Assembly: GCF_001695575.1 (NCBI RefSeq)
Contig: NZ_LUAX01000007.1
Location: forward strand, 868,001-932,000
Length of the DNA stretch: 64,000 nt
Direction of reading: 5' to 3'
Origin: Vibrio europaeus
Lineage (GTDB): Bacteria; Pseudomonadota; Gammaproteobacteria; Enterobacterales; Vibrionaceae
The first letter of the stretch is position 1. Every line of letters starts with the position of its first letter. The notes under the pieces are model-generated. The model made no database searches. It had not been told where the DNA came from and was given only the letters and a program-made list of their open reading frames with translations. The translations under genes were made by a program, and so were the position numbers. Positions 25,719-35,131 of the stretch are shown here, piece by piece.

Positions 25719-26906
25719 ATGTCTGTTTTTAAACTGGATAACGTTATTCAAAACTACGCGTGGGGCAGTAAAGAGTCGATTTCTAAAATGTTTGGAATCG
25801 ATAACTCGGATTGCCAACCACAAGCGGAGATTTGGATGGGAGCACATCCAAACGGATGCTCGCGTGTCGCAGCAACGGGAGAGCTGCTTTCCGATGTGAT
25901 TGCCCAAGACAGCAAAAGTATATTTGGGGATTACACTGCGATGCGTTTTGGTGAGCTGCCTTATCTGTTTAAAGTGCTAGCGGCAGAAACGCCGTTGTCG
26001 ATTCAGGTTCATCCAAGTAAACACAAAGCGGAAGCAGGATTTGCACGTGAAAATGAGCAGGGGATTGCACTTGACGCTGCCCATCGGAACTACAAGGATC
26101 CGAACCACAAGCCTGAGTTGGTGTATGCGTTAACCTTCTACAAGGCGATGAATGGATTTCGGCCTATCAGTCAGATCATCGACTTGTTACAACAAGCGGG
26201 CATTGCAAGCTTAGATACCGAGGTGAGTGCGCTTGAGGCGAAACCAAACAGCGATGGCTTACGTGAGTTTTTCACTGCCATTATGTCTTTGGATAAGCAG
26301 AGAAAAATCAGCGCATTAGAACAGCTTGATCAAGCATTGATACGTGGTCCTAAAACCGCCTTAATACGTGAAGTGTTTGAGTATGTGGCGGAGTTTAACA
26401 AGCACTACCCGGGTGATATTGGTTTACTTTCTCCGTTGTTTCTTAACACGATTGAGTTAGCGCCGGGTGAGGCTATGTTCCTTCATGCTGAAACGCCGCA
26501 CGCTTATGTTCAAGGCACTGGGTTAGAGATCATGGCTAACTCGGACAATGTGCTGCGCGCAGGCTTAACGCCCAAGCATATTGATGTGGATGAGTTGATC
26601 GATAACACCTTGTTTGTCTCGACCAATCCGGAGCAAATTAAGCTCGCACCTATCCACAAAGAAGGAAAGCTGAGTTACCCCATTCCAGTAGATGACTTTG
26701 GCTTTGACATCTTAACTGCCAATGATGCTATTAAGCGTCAATATCTTCGCAGCGCCGAGATTTTGTTCTGTGTTGAGGGGGAGGTTCAGGTCGAAGTGAA
26801 TCAGCAAGCGTTGCGGCTAAAACCGGGAGAGTCAGTGTTTATCAGTAATGATTCAGGTATGTACAGTTACCAAGGTAATGGCACCCTAGCACGTGCCTAT
26901 AACTAA
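25719..26906 (+). CDS. manA: Mannose-6-phosphate isomerase, class I
   Basis: 395 residues interconverting mannose 6-phosphate and fructose 6-phosphate with zinc. Motifs include NYAWGSKESI at the start, AEIWMGAHP, LPYLFKVLAAETPLSIQVHPSK and the FLHAETPHAYVQGTGLEIMANSD-type cupin region. Ten bases after the EIIA stop, it closes the operon: mannose 6-phosphate freed by the MngB-like enzyme would enter glycolysis here. Vibrio usually has another manA elsewhere; this copy looks operon-specific. Confidence 0.95.
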   Translation: MSVFKLDNVIQNYAWGSKESISKMFGIDNSDCQPQAEIWMGAHPNGCSRVAATGELLSDVIAQDSKSIFGDYTAMRFGELPYLFKVLAAETPLSIQVHPSKHKAEAGFARENEQGIALDAAHRNYKDPNHKPELVYALTFYKAMNGFRPISQIIDLLQQAGIASLDTEVSALEAKPNSDGLREFFTAIMSLDKQRKISALEQLDQALIRGPKTALIREVFEYVAEFNKHYPGDIGLLSPLFLNTIELAPGEAMFLHAETPHAYVQGTGLEIMANSDNVLRAGLTPKHIDVDELIDNTLFVSTNPEQIKLAPIHKEGKLSYPIPVDDFGFDILTANDAIKRQYLRSAEILFCVEGEVQVEVNQQALRLKPGESVFISNDSGMYSYQGNGTLARAYN

Positions 26907-26928
26907 GGTTAAAGAGCCAAAATAAAAA

Positions 26929-26951
26929 TCCCCAAGTTTCTAGCTTGGGGA
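26929..26951. terminator. Bidirectional terminator
   Basis: TCCCCAAG / CTTGGGGA with a seven-base loop, A-rich before and T-rich after, between convergent manA and the cyclophilin gene. Confidence 0.88.
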
Positions 26952-26956
26952 ATCTT

Positions 26957-27451
26957 TTACTCGGCGATGGTCACTTTGTTAATCTTAATCGTATCTAAAG
27001 GCACGTCATCATGACCTTTCTTACTGCCAGTCATGGCTTTACCTATGTTGTTCACCACGTCCATTCCTGCGGTCACCTTACCAAACACGGCATAGCCCCA
27101 GCCTTGGTTGGTTTTGGCGGAATGATCAAGAAAGTCATTGTTGTCTAGGTTGATAAAGAACTGTGCCGTCGCAGAATGCGGGGCATCTGTGCGAGCAAAA
27201 GCGATGGTGCCTGTTATGTTCTTTAGGCCGCGGTTCGCTTCGTTAGCGATAGGCGCATGGGTCTCTTTCTCGGTCATGTCTTCAATATGACCACCACCTT
27301 GAATCATAAAACCGTCAATCACACGGTGAAAAATAGTGCCCTCATAAAACCCTTCTTGGCAGTAACGTAAAAAGTTCTTTGAACTAACAGGGGCTTTTTC
27401 CATGTTCAGTTCAATTTCAATATCGCCATAAGTGGTTGATAAAATGATCAT
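26957..27451 (-). CDS. ppiB: Peptidyl-prolyl cis-trans isomerase, cyclophilin B type
   Basis: A 164-residue cytosolic cyclophilin catalysing proline isomerisation. The catalytic Arg lies in FHRVIDGFMIQGGG near residues 41-54, followed by FARTDAPHSATAQFFINLDN and the GYAVFGKVTAGMDVV tail. No signal peptide. Length is exact for bacterial PpiB. Confidence 0.93.
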   Translation of the reverse strand: MIILSTTYGDIEIELNMEKAPVSSKNFLRYCQEGFYEGTIFHRVIDGFMIQGGGHIEDMTEKETHAPIANEANRGLKNITGTIAFARTDAPHSATAQFFINLDNNDFLDHSAKTNQGWGYAVFGKVTAGMDVVNNIGKAMTGSKKGHDDVPLDTIKINKVTIAE

Positions 27452-27564
27452 TGCTATTACTCATTGGGGAAAGAAAACCTAGCAATTATAGCAAGTTTTG
27501 TATTGAGGATGAGTGATAACTTTTGTCTGTTTTAATAGGCCAATAGATCCTATTGGCGCCTGAC

Positions 27565-28440
27565 TTAATAGTTGAGGTACTCAATACACAAATCATGGAA
27601 GGCTTTGGCTTGTGGCGAAATGGTTCGATCGCTGAGGGTGAAGATACCGATTTGTCTCTCCAGTGGTGGGTCGATTAACGGAATCCACACTAAGCGGGTC
27701 TCATTGGTCGGAAAGGCGAGTTTAGGTAGAGTTGTTACACCTATCCCAAGTTCCAAAACAGAAAATAGTGAGGTGATGTTTTCCACTGAGTAGAGCGCTT
27801 GTTCGCTCAAGGCTCGCGCTGGGGTTGGATCAAGTAGGGTACAGGTTCCGTTGCGAATGAACGGCTGTTCCAGTAGGGTTTGCCATGCGATGCCTTCTGG
27901 TTGTTGAGCGATAGGGTTGTCGTGTAAGCAGACGACACCAATTGGATCAGACAGCAGTGGGGTAAAGTTAATCCCGCCTTCATCAAGGTGGGAAGGATTA
28001 CCTAACGCCAGATCTACTTCACCAGATAACAGGCGTTCTTCTACGCCAGCCGCATTATCATCAATCAAGCTCACTTCGACATTCGGGTACTGCTCGCAAA
28101 ATGCACCTAGAACACTTGGAATCAGTTTCGCCGCCACAGAGGGGACACTGGCGATCCTGACTCTGCCTTGCTGCCCCGCTGCTGCTGCGCGTAAGTCATT
28201 GTCGAGCGCAGTATATATATTGAGAAACTGAATAATCTTAGGCAAACATATTTCGCCAAATGGCGTTAATTTTGCTTTGTTTCCCGCTTCAAAAAGATTT
28301 TGTCCGAGTATCTTTTCTAGCTCTTTTATTGACGTAGATAATGCTGCCTGCGAGCGATTGGCGCGGTGTGATGCGGCTCGGAAACCACCTTCTTCTACCA
28401 CCATCACAAAATGCATTAATTGTTGAAGTTTGATACTCAT
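27565..28440 (-). CDS. LysR-family transcriptional regulator
   Basis: 291 residues: N-terminal winged HTH (LQQLMHFVMVVEEGGFRAASHRANRSQAALSTSIKELE, split here by normal LysR spacing) and a periplasmic-binding-fold effector domain. The start at 28440 (MSIKLQQL) is canonical; five codons of open frame precede it. It is divergent from the RidA-ALDH-M19-BCCT operon, 155 bases away, and probably its activator. Confidence 0.9.
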   Translation of the reverse strand: MSIKLQQLMHFVMVVEEGGFRAASHRANRSQAALSTSIKELEKILGQNLFEAGNKAKLTPFGEICLPKIIQFLNIYTALDNDLRAAAAGQQGRVRIASVPSVAAKLIPSVLGAFCEQYPNVEVSLIDDNAAGVEERLLSGEVDLALGNPSHLDEGGINFTPLLSDPIGVVCLHDNPIAQQPEGIAWQTLLEQPFIRNGTCTLLDPTPARALSEQALYSVENITSLFSVLELGIGVTTLPKLAFPTNETRLVWIPLIDPPLERQIGIFTLSDRTISPQAKAFHDLCIEYLNY

Positions 28441-28595
28441 CTGACCACCTGTCAAATCCCTTTAATTCTCTGATGTTGTCGAAAGTGATAAATAAAACTT
28501 ATCAAATGTAAAAAATTTACCGTTAGATTTATCAGGTGTCAATGTGCATGATTTAACCATCTCGAAACAAAGTTGTTACATAGGTTGAAAGGCAC

Positions 28596-28994
28596 GTGAA
28601 TACTCAAACGAAAAAACATCCAGTAAAAACCGCTCTGTTTGCCTCTAAGGCTCCCCTTGAGTGGGCGATTGTTAACAACGGAACTCTATACACGGCGCAG
28701 ATCCCGATCGATGACACTGGTGTGGTGGTAGAGGGCGGCATTGAGGCACAAACTCGACAGACATTTAACAATCTCGTTCATACCCTAGAGTGCGCAGGTG
28801 AGTCGCTTGATTCGGTGCTGCAGGTACTTATCTACGTGACCGATCGCGAATACCTAAAAACCGTTAATCAAGTATACGCAGAGTATTTTGAAGCGCCTTA
28901 CCCAAATCGCGCTGCCATGGTGGTTGCGGGCTTAGCTCGCGAAGAAATGCTGGTGGAGTTTGTGGTCTACGCATCGGCAAGTCAGCCAGAGTAA
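28596..28994 (+). CDS. RidA-family (Rid/YjgF) protein
   Basis: 132 residues with the trimeric Rid fold. I see the family segments GTLYTAQIPID, QTRQTFNNLVHTLECAGESLDSVLQVLIYV and PYPNRAAMVVAGLAREEMLVEFVVYA, the last with the Arg that binds the carboxylate of imine substrates. Rid proteins hydrolyse reactive imines or enamines. Start is GTG 28596 with AAAGG before it. It opens an operon with aldehyde dehydrogenase, suggesting that an amine-containing compound is being broken down. Confidence 0.9.
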   Translation: MNTQTKKHPVKTALFASKAPLEWAIVNNGTLYTAQIPIDDTGVVVEGGIEAQTRQTFNNLVHTLECAGESLDSVLQVLIYVTDREYLKTVNQVYAEYFEAPYPNRAAMVVAGLAREEMLVEFVVYASASQPE

Positions 28995-29052
28995 CCCTCC
29001 AATAATTGAAACTGATTGATCTCGTCAGTCAAACAAGAACAAGGAAAGAGCA

Positions 29053-30513
29053 ATGACTTTTATTAACAATGTTCAAGCAGAAAAGGCCCTTTATATTGGC
29101 GGCGAATGGCAAGCAGGCGTCGATACCGTAGCAAACATCAACCCGTCAGACATCAGTGAAAATCTGGGCAACTTTGCTCAAGCGAGTCAGGCTCAGGTAG
29201 AGCAAGCGATTCAAGTTGCCAAGCAAGCGCAACCTGAGTGGGAAAAGACGCCAATGGAGCGCAAGCAAGCGGTGCTTCAAGCGATAGGTGATGAGCTGAT
29301 TGAGCGCTGTGATGAGCTAGGTCGATTGCTTTCACGCGAAGAAGGCAAACCGTTTGCTGAAGGACGCGGAGAAATCTACCGCGCAGGTCAGTTCTTTCAA
29401 TATTTTGCGGCGGAAGTGCTGCGCCAAATTGGTGATAACGCTGCCTCCGTCCGTCCAGGCGTCTCCGTTGAAGTAACTCGCGAAGCGGTTGGCGTTATCG
29501 CCATTATCTCTCCGTGGAACTTCCCGACGGCAACGGCGGCGTGGAAGATTGCTCCAGCACTTGCGTTTGGTAACAGCGTGGTTTGGAAACCTGCCAACCT
29601 AACACCAGCAAGTGCCGTGGCGTTGACGGAAATCATTCATCGTCAAGGTCTGCCAGCAGGTACGTTTAATCTAGTGCTTGGTAGTGGCTCACAGGTTGGC
29701 AACACCTTAATAAACTCGAAAGAGGTCAATGGGGTGAGCTTTACCGGCTCTGTGGATACGGGACGTAAAGTAGCCGCCGCAACGGCACCAAACTTTGTAC
29801 GCTGCCAACTAGAAATGGGCAGTAAAAATGCTTTGGTGGTTGCCGATGATGCAGACATTCAGATTGCAGTAGAAGCGACCATCGCCGGCTCTTTCTCCGG
29901 TGCAGGTCAGAAATGTACTGCGTCATCTCGTTTAGTGGTTATGGATGGGATTCATGACGCCTACGTTGAGGCGCTTATCAAACGCATGAGCGAGCTGAAA
30001 GTCGGCCATGCACTGGACGAAGGTATCTTCATGGGCCCAGTTGTTGACGGTAATCAGCTTGAAGCGAACTTTGACTGGATTGAAAAAGCACGTCAAAGCG
30101 GTGCAGAGCTGGCCTTTGGTGGCGAGCGTCTTAACTTAGCGCATGATGGCTACTACATGTCGCCAACGTTATTCCTCAATACCCAAAACAGTTGGGAAGT
30201 GAACCAAGAGGAAGTGTTTGCACCTATGGCGAGTGTGATTCGAGTGGCTGATCTTGATGAAGCAATCGCCGTCACCAATGACACCCGTTTTGGTTTGACC
30301 GGAGGCATCATAACGCAGAGCCTGCGTACTAGCGCTATCTTCAAACAGCAAGCGCAAACTGGCTGTGTCATGGTCAACCTACCAACCGCAGGCACAGACT
30401 ACCACGTGCCGTTCGGTGGGCGTAAAGAGTCTAGCTTCGGCCCGCGTGAACAAGGTCAATACGCGAAAGAATTCTACACCGTGGTGAAAACCGCTTATCA
30501 ACGCCCTTACTAA
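29053..30513 (+). CDS. NAD(P)-dependent aldehyde dehydrogenase
   Basis: 486 residues of the ALDH superfamily, oxidising an aldehyde to the acid. Catalytic Cys is in SGAGQKCTASS, general-base Glu in CQLEMGSKNALVV, and the coenzyme motif FTGSVDTGRKV; the Asn of ISPWNFPTA is also present. The closing EEVFAPMASVIRV and GGRKESSFGPREQG segments suggest the semialdehyde-type subfamily (2,5-dioxovalerate or succinate semialdehyde-like). Substrate not assignable. Confidence 0.92.
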   Translation: MTFINNVQAEKALYIGGEWQAGVDTVANINPSDISENLGNFAQASQAQVEQAIQVAKQAQPEWEKTPMERKQAVLQAIGDELIERCDELGRLLSREEGKPFAEGRGEIYRAGQFFQYFAAEVLRQIGDNAASVRPGVSVEVTREAVGVIAIISPWNFPTATAAWKIAPALAFGNSVVWKPANLTPASAVALTEIIHRQGLPAGTFNLVLGSGSQVGNTLINSKEVNGVSFTGSVDTGRKVAAATAPNFVRCQLEMGSKNALVVADDADIQIAVEATIAGSFSGAGQKCTASSRLVVMDGIHDAYVEALIKRMSELKVGHALDEGIFMGPVVDGNQLEANFDWIEKARQSGAELAFGGERLNLAHDGYYMSPTLFLNTQNSWEVNQEEVFAPMASVIRVADLDEAIAVTNDTRFGLTGGIITQSLRTSAIFKQQAQTGCVMVNLPTAGTDYHVPFGGRKESSFGPREQGQYAKEFYTVVKTAYQRPY

Positions 30514-30596
30514 GGTCAATTGACCCCAGTGATAGTGGGAGGTAGAGCCTTATCTGCTTCCCAATTTAAAGGCGATTCAACGTTTAAGGAGTGGTT

Positions 30597-31592
30597 ATGT
30601 ACCAACAACGGATTGTGATAGATGGATTGCAATACTGCAATTGGGATCGTGAGTATTTCCAAACCCTTAAGGCGAGTGGCATCACTGCTGTTCATGCCAC
30701 TATCGTCTATCACGAAAATGCACGTGAGACCCTAACTCGCTTTGCCGAATGGAACCTTCGCTTCGAGCAAAACGCAGACCTCATCATGCCGATTTATTCC
30801 ATGGCAGATGTGGAAAAGGCGAAACAGCAGGGCAAAGTCGGTGTCTTCTTCGGTGCTCAGAATTGTTCGCCTATTGATGACGAAATTGGTCTGATTGAAG
30901 TGATGCGCCGCCAAGGTTTGCTGATCATGCAACTGACTTACAACAACCAGAGCTTATTGGCGACAGGTTGCTATGAGCAGAACGACTCAGGCGTTACTCG
31001 CTTTGGTAAACAAGCGATCGAAGAGATGAATCGTGTGGGTATGATTGTCGATATGTCTCACAGTGCAGAGCGCTCAACGCTAGAGGCCATCGACCTCTCT
31101 TCACGACCAATCTGCATTAGCCACGCTAACCCGACGTTCGCTCATGATGCACTGCGAAATAAATCCAACACCGTGCTCAAAGCACTTACACAACGTGGCG
31201 GCTTACTTGGTTTTAGTTTGTACCCCTTCCATTTGCCAAATGGTAGCCAGTGCACGTTGGATGATTTTTGCCAGATGGTGGCGAAAACGGCTGATCTATT
31301 TGGCGTCGACCACTTGGGCATTGGCAGTGATTTGTGCCTTAACCAACCACAGCAAGTTCTGGAGTGGATGCGCAATGGCCGCTGGTCGAAAGCGATGGAT
31401 TATGGCGAAGGCTCGTCCAGTAACTCAGGTTGGCCAGATGCGCTGCCTTGGTTTAGTGGCAGTAAGGGGATGGAGAACATCTACAACGGATTAATGCGCC
31501 ATGGATTCAGTGAATCTGAGGCGGGACAAATACTGGGTGATAACTGGTTTAATTTCCTCAAACAAGGACTAGAGCCTATTCCAGAGCAGTAA
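30597..31592 (+). CDS. Membrane dipeptidase-like protein (M19) with altered metal site
   Basis: 331 residues, TIM-barrel fold of the M19 renal-dipeptidase family. Conserved parts are MIVDMSHSAERSTLEAI, ICISHANP and LGIGSDL. The N-terminal HxD that normally binds the first zinc is absent (DGLQYCNWDREYF), and the bridging Glu position reads FGAQN. It is therefore not a standard dipeptidase and may act on another amide or be a lyase-like relative, as in some methylamine/betaine gene clusters. Start ATG 30597 has AAGGAG five bases upstream. Confidence 0.85.
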   Translation: MYQQRIVIDGLQYCNWDREYFQTLKASGITAVHATIVYHENARETLTRFAEWNLRFEQNADLIMPIYSMADVEKAKQQGKVGVFFGAQNCSPIDDEIGLIEVMRRQGLLIMQLTYNNQSLLATGCYEQNDSGVTRFGKQAIEEMNRVGMIVDMSHSAERSTLEAIDLSSRPICISHANPTFAHDALRNKSNTVLKALTQRGGLLGFSLYPFHLPNGSQCTLDDFCQMVAKTADLFGVDHLGIGSDLCLNQPQQVLEWMRNGRWSKAMDYGEGSSSNSGWPDALPWFSGSKGMENIYNGLMRHGFSESEAGQILGDNWFNFLKQGLEPIPEQ

Positions 31593-31695
31593 CCCAAACA
31601 AGGAACAGCCTGCCAACACAACAATAATAAGGCAGGTGTTAATTTAACTTTTGCTGCCAGTCGTCGGCTGCCGCAAAACAGTCTGGAGTCAGAGT

Positions 31696-33300
31696 ATGTC
31701 TGATTTAACCAATAGCATGAAAGCGAACCCTATGAACGTGTCATCGGGTAAGCCACAAGCAAAACACAACACCACGCCTGCCACCGAAAATTCTCCAGAT
31801 AAGCTGGGTTTAAGTAACCCAGCCTTTTGGTACAGTGGCGGCTTTATCGCACTTTTTGTTGCACTCGCGCTCTATGATGGTGAGCTGCTATCAAGTCTTG
31901 TCAACGCTGGATTTGGCTGGGCAGTACAGGTCTTTGGACCATACTGGCAAATACTGCTTCTTCTCACTTTTCTTATTGGTCTTGGTCTTGCTGCAGGGCG
32001 AACAGGCAAGGTGATTCTTGGTGGTTCGGCTAAGCCGGAGATGGATGGCTTTCGCTGGATGGCGATCATCTTCTGTACTCTGCTTGCAGGTGGTGGCGTA
32101 TTTTGGGCAGCGGCAGAGCCTATCGCTCATTACGTTAGCCCACCGCCGTTATATGGCGCGCAGGATAATCCGCAGCAAGGCGCGGTCAATGCACTATCGC
32201 AATCCTTTATGCACTGGGGATTCCTCGCTTGGGCAATTGTTGGCAGCTTAACGTCAATCGTTGTCATGCACCTGCATTACGACAAAGGCTTGCCGCTTAA
32301 GCCACGCATTTTGCTTTACCCTGTGATTGGTGAGCGAGCCCTTAAAGGCCATACCGGTGCGCTGATTGATGCGTGTTGTATCATCGCTGTGGCGGCTGGC
32401 ACCATTGGGCCAATTGGCTTCCTCGGCCTACAGGTTAGCTATGCGTTAAATGTGCTATTTGATATTCCTGATGGCTTTACCACGCAACTTATTATCATTC
32501 TGTTTGCGATTGCCCTGTATACCCTATCTGCGTTGAGTGGTCTTAATCGTGGCATGCAAATGCTCAGTCGCTACAACGTGATTCTAGCGATTGCCCTAAT
32601 GATCTACATCCTACTATTTGGGCCAACAGACTTTATCTTCAATGGTTACATTCAGGGTGTCGGTAGCATGCTGGATAACTTCATCCCGATGGCGACTTAC
32701 CGCGGAGATGAAGGTTGGTTGAGTTGGTGGACGGTGTTTTTCTGGGGCTGGTTCCTTGGTTATGGTCCAATGATGGCGATCTTCATTGCTCGAATCTCAC
32801 GTGGACGCAGCATTCGCCAGATCATTTCGACAATTAGCATCATTGCGCCTCTAACAACTTGCTTCTGGTTCACTATTGTCGGTGGCTCAGGTTTAGCGTT
32901 TGAAATCGCAGAACCGGGCAGTGTGAGTAAAGCGTTTGAAGGCTTCAACTTGCCAGGTGCTCTGCTTGCCGTCACGCAACAGCTGCCTCTGCCGATGCTT
33001 GTCTCGATTCTGTTCCTAATCTTGACCACGATTTTCATTGTTACGACAGGTGACTCGATGACTTACACCATCAGTGTTGTTATCAGTGGTGAAACGGAGC
33101 CTAACGCTATCGTTCGTACTTTCTGGGGCGTTGCTATGGGGGTCACTGCGCTGATACTCATCTCACTTGGCTCCGGAGGCATTTCAGCGCTGCAATCTTT
33201 CATTGTTATTACGGCAGTGCCTGTCTCTCTGATATTGCTGCCTTCGCTGTGGAATGCGCCTCAGATCGCAATGAAGATGGCCAAGGAGCAAGGGCTTTAA
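31696..33300 (+). CDS. BCCT-family transporter
   Basis: 534 residues, twelve membrane segments, betaine/choline/carnitine transporter family. The signature GWFLGYGPMMAIFIARISRGR and the substrate region with Trp residues (WWTVFFWGW) are present. It imports a zwitterionic or quaternary ammonium compound with Na+ or H+. Start ATG 31696 has GGAG upstream; an unsupported TTG-extended frame begins at 31651. It gives the operon its likely substrate class: an amine-bearing osmolyte or related compound. Confidence 0.92.
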   Translation: MSDLTNSMKANPMNVSSGKPQAKHNTTPATENSPDKLGLSNPAFWYSGGFIALFVALALYDGELLSSLVNAGFGWAVQVFGPYWQILLLLTFLIGLGLAAGRTGKVILGGSAKPEMDGFRWMAIIFCTLLAGGGVFWAAAEPIAHYVSPPPLYGAQDNPQQGAVNALSQSFMHWGFLAWAIVGSLTSIVVMHLHYDKGLPLKPRILLYPVIGERALKGHTGALIDACCIIAVAAGTIGPIGFLGLQVSYALNVLFDIPDGFTTQLIIILFAIALYTLSALSGLNRGMQMLSRYNVILAIALMIYILLFGPTDFIFNGYIQGVGSMLDNFIPMATYRGDEGWLSWWTVFFWGWFLGYGPMMAIFIARISRGRSIRQIISTISIIAPLTTCFWFTIVGGSGLAFEIAEPGSVSKAFEGFNLPGALLAVTQQLPLPMLVSILFLILTTIFIVTTGDSMTYTISVVISGETEPNAIVRTFWGVAMGVTALILISLGSGGISALQSFIVITAVPVSLILLPSLWNAPQIAMKMAKEQGL

Positions 33301-33320
33301 ATTACTAATCCAATACCGAT

Positions 33321-33358
33321 GAGTTTGCGTAGGTTTTACCCTACGCCTGCGCAAACTC
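33321..33358. other. Intercistronic hairpin after the BCCT gene
   Basis: Two competing stems: GCGTAGG/CCTACGC and the longer GAGTTTGCG/CGCAAACTC. No run of T directly follows, so it may tune expression of the downstream genes rather than terminate. Confidence 0.6.
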
Positions 33359-33394
33359 CTATTATTCTTACAATAAAAATAGGTGGTGAGCAAA

Positions 33395-35131
33395 ATGGAT
33401 GCACATCGTTCTAATTACACTGAAACTCAGCTGCGCAATGCAGCCCTTGTTATGGCTCCGGAAAGGCTAGGCGCTATGCACCAAAACCGAATCAGCTTTG
33501 TGCGAAGTTTGATTCGTAAAATGGCGACACAAAACTGGCGTGTAACTAAGCACGAGTGGCAGTTATGTTCACAGGGCTATGGCCATGTTATTTATCAACT
33601 GACGACTCCGACACAAACTTATCATTTAGTCGTCTTTTGTGATGAGATTGCCGACGAAGAGCGCAATGATCGCGTCATTGCGGAAAAGTGGGATGTCACA
33701 TTCGCTTTAGTTGATGGTGATGTTGATGTCGAACTGTTAGAGCAGTTGCGTGCCAATGTACCCCTGCAAGAAGCAGGACGAAACCCTAATAAGGTGCTTG
33801 TATTGGCACGTGCAAACAAGAGCGTACGAGTGTTTGAGCATATTGTCAGCGCTTTAGCCAAGGGTCAGCAGCCACAGCCTGACGAGCTGGCTGAGGTAGG
33901 CTACATATTGCGTACTACGGCGGTGTATGGCAATGGTAAATTTGGCATTGCTGATTTTAAGCTGCTTGAAACGAATCCTGATTTTAATCAGTCTTTTAGC
34001 GCGCAGATGTGTGCCGTGTACATGCTGCGTGAATTTAGCCTAGATTGGGTGCATTATCTTGCAGAGCAGAAAGGTGGCGATAAGGCAATCTTGCTACACA
34101 AAGGCTTGCAACGCTATTTAGGTGTGGGCAACGCAACGGGCTTAGGCATGGCGCCTTATTTAATCAATCATCCGTGCATCGTTGATCAGTGGATGACGTC
34201 AAGAGAGCGCGCGATTGGTCAAGTATTGGCGTTGCCGTGTGACAGCCAGATGCATGAGCAATTGCGAGATTTATTGGTAAAGGCTAAGCACCATTTAGAA
34301 CAAGTCATCACCATCAACGAACAGCAAGACAGCTTAAATCAGTTGGCGATAACCGATATTGCCGAACTTATAGTGCAACTTCCGCAAGTTATCGCGGCGC
34401 ATCCGCACTGGTGTGATGTTGTTAAGCAGGCTGAAAGCATGAGTTTGGAAGCCCAAGAAATCTTTACCTCTTGCCTGCTTGAGCTCTATCCGAGTGTGGT
34501 TGATCAGTTTGAAAACCAAATGAACACTAGCGAAGCACTATCGATTCCAAGTGGTAAAACCGTACAACAGCTACGCCAGTTGCTCAGCGACAAATACAAG
34601 TGGGCTGTCGAAGCGGACTACTCGCTGGCAGAAAACAAATACTGGTTTTGGTATCGCTCTCAAGATAAAGAAGAACCAAGACTCGGTGTTCGCGGTGAAG
34701 AAGCGGGTGAAGAGCGTGAACTGCCGCTGGATATCGGTCGGCAGGCAAATCAGTTGTTCCATGCGCTGAATGGCTATTCTGCTGAGACGAGCGTGGCAGA
34801 ATTTCTTCTTCAATGTCCTCAATATCGTGCGATCACCCGACGGGTCTGGACTTTAGGTAATCGCGCTATGGGAGACATCCAGATGAACGTATTACGTCAA
34901 GATGCGCTACCAATGCACCTGCTACGCTGCAAGCTGGCAATATTCGGCGCAACCAAATTTGACCCGCGCTCTGATCGCTGGGTTCGAGTGACCTTCTTCC
35001 AAGGTGCGCCATTGTTAAATGAAGTCCGTGACCCAGAATATGGTGACACATGGATCTTTCCGACCATGCCAAGTAGTCAAGAGATTGCTAGCACAGAGCC
35101 ACTAAAGATCAATGGAGGATCGGCATCATGA
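33395..35131 (+). CDS. Conserved protein of unknown function (578 residues)
   Basis: I do not recognise the family. The protein is soluble, without signal peptide or membrane helices, and has several conserved-looking blocks: YGHVIYQLTTPTQTYHLVVF, VYGNGKFGIADFKLL, YLGVGNATGLGMAPYLINHP and DRWVRVTFFQGAPLLNE. The stop overlaps the next start by four bases (ATGA), pointing to translational coupling and a functional pair. It follows RidA, ALDH, M19 and BCCT genes in one direction, so it likely takes part in the same pathway. Start ATG 33395; GTG 33383 is also possible. Confidence 0.75.
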   Translation: MDAHRSNYTETQLRNAALVMAPERLGAMHQNRISFVRSLIRKMATQNWRVTKHEWQLCSQGYGHVIYQLTTPTQTYHLVVFCDEIADEERNDRVIAEKWDVTFALVDGDVDVELLEQLRANVPLQEAGRNPNKVLVLARANKSVRVFEHIVSALAKGQQPQPDELAEVGYILRTTAVYGNGKFGIADFKLLETNPDFNQSFSAQMCAVYMLREFSLDWVHYLAEQKGGDKAILLHKGLQRYLGVGNATGLGMAPYLINHPCIVDQWMTSRERAIGQVLALPCDSQMHEQLRDLLVKAKHHLEQVITINEQQDSLNQLAITDIAELIVQLPQVIAAHPHWCDVVKQAESMSLEAQEIFTSCLLELYPSVVDQFENQMNTSEALSIPSGKTVQQLRQLLSDKYKWAVEADYSLAENKYWFWYRSQDKEEPRLGVRGEEAGEERELPLDIGRQANQLFHALNGYSAETSVAEFLLQCPQYRAITRRVWTLGNRAMGDIQMNVLRQDALPMHLLRCKLAIFGATKFDPRSDRWVRVTFFQGAPLLNEVRDPEYGDTWIFPTMPSSQEIASTEPLKINGGSAS

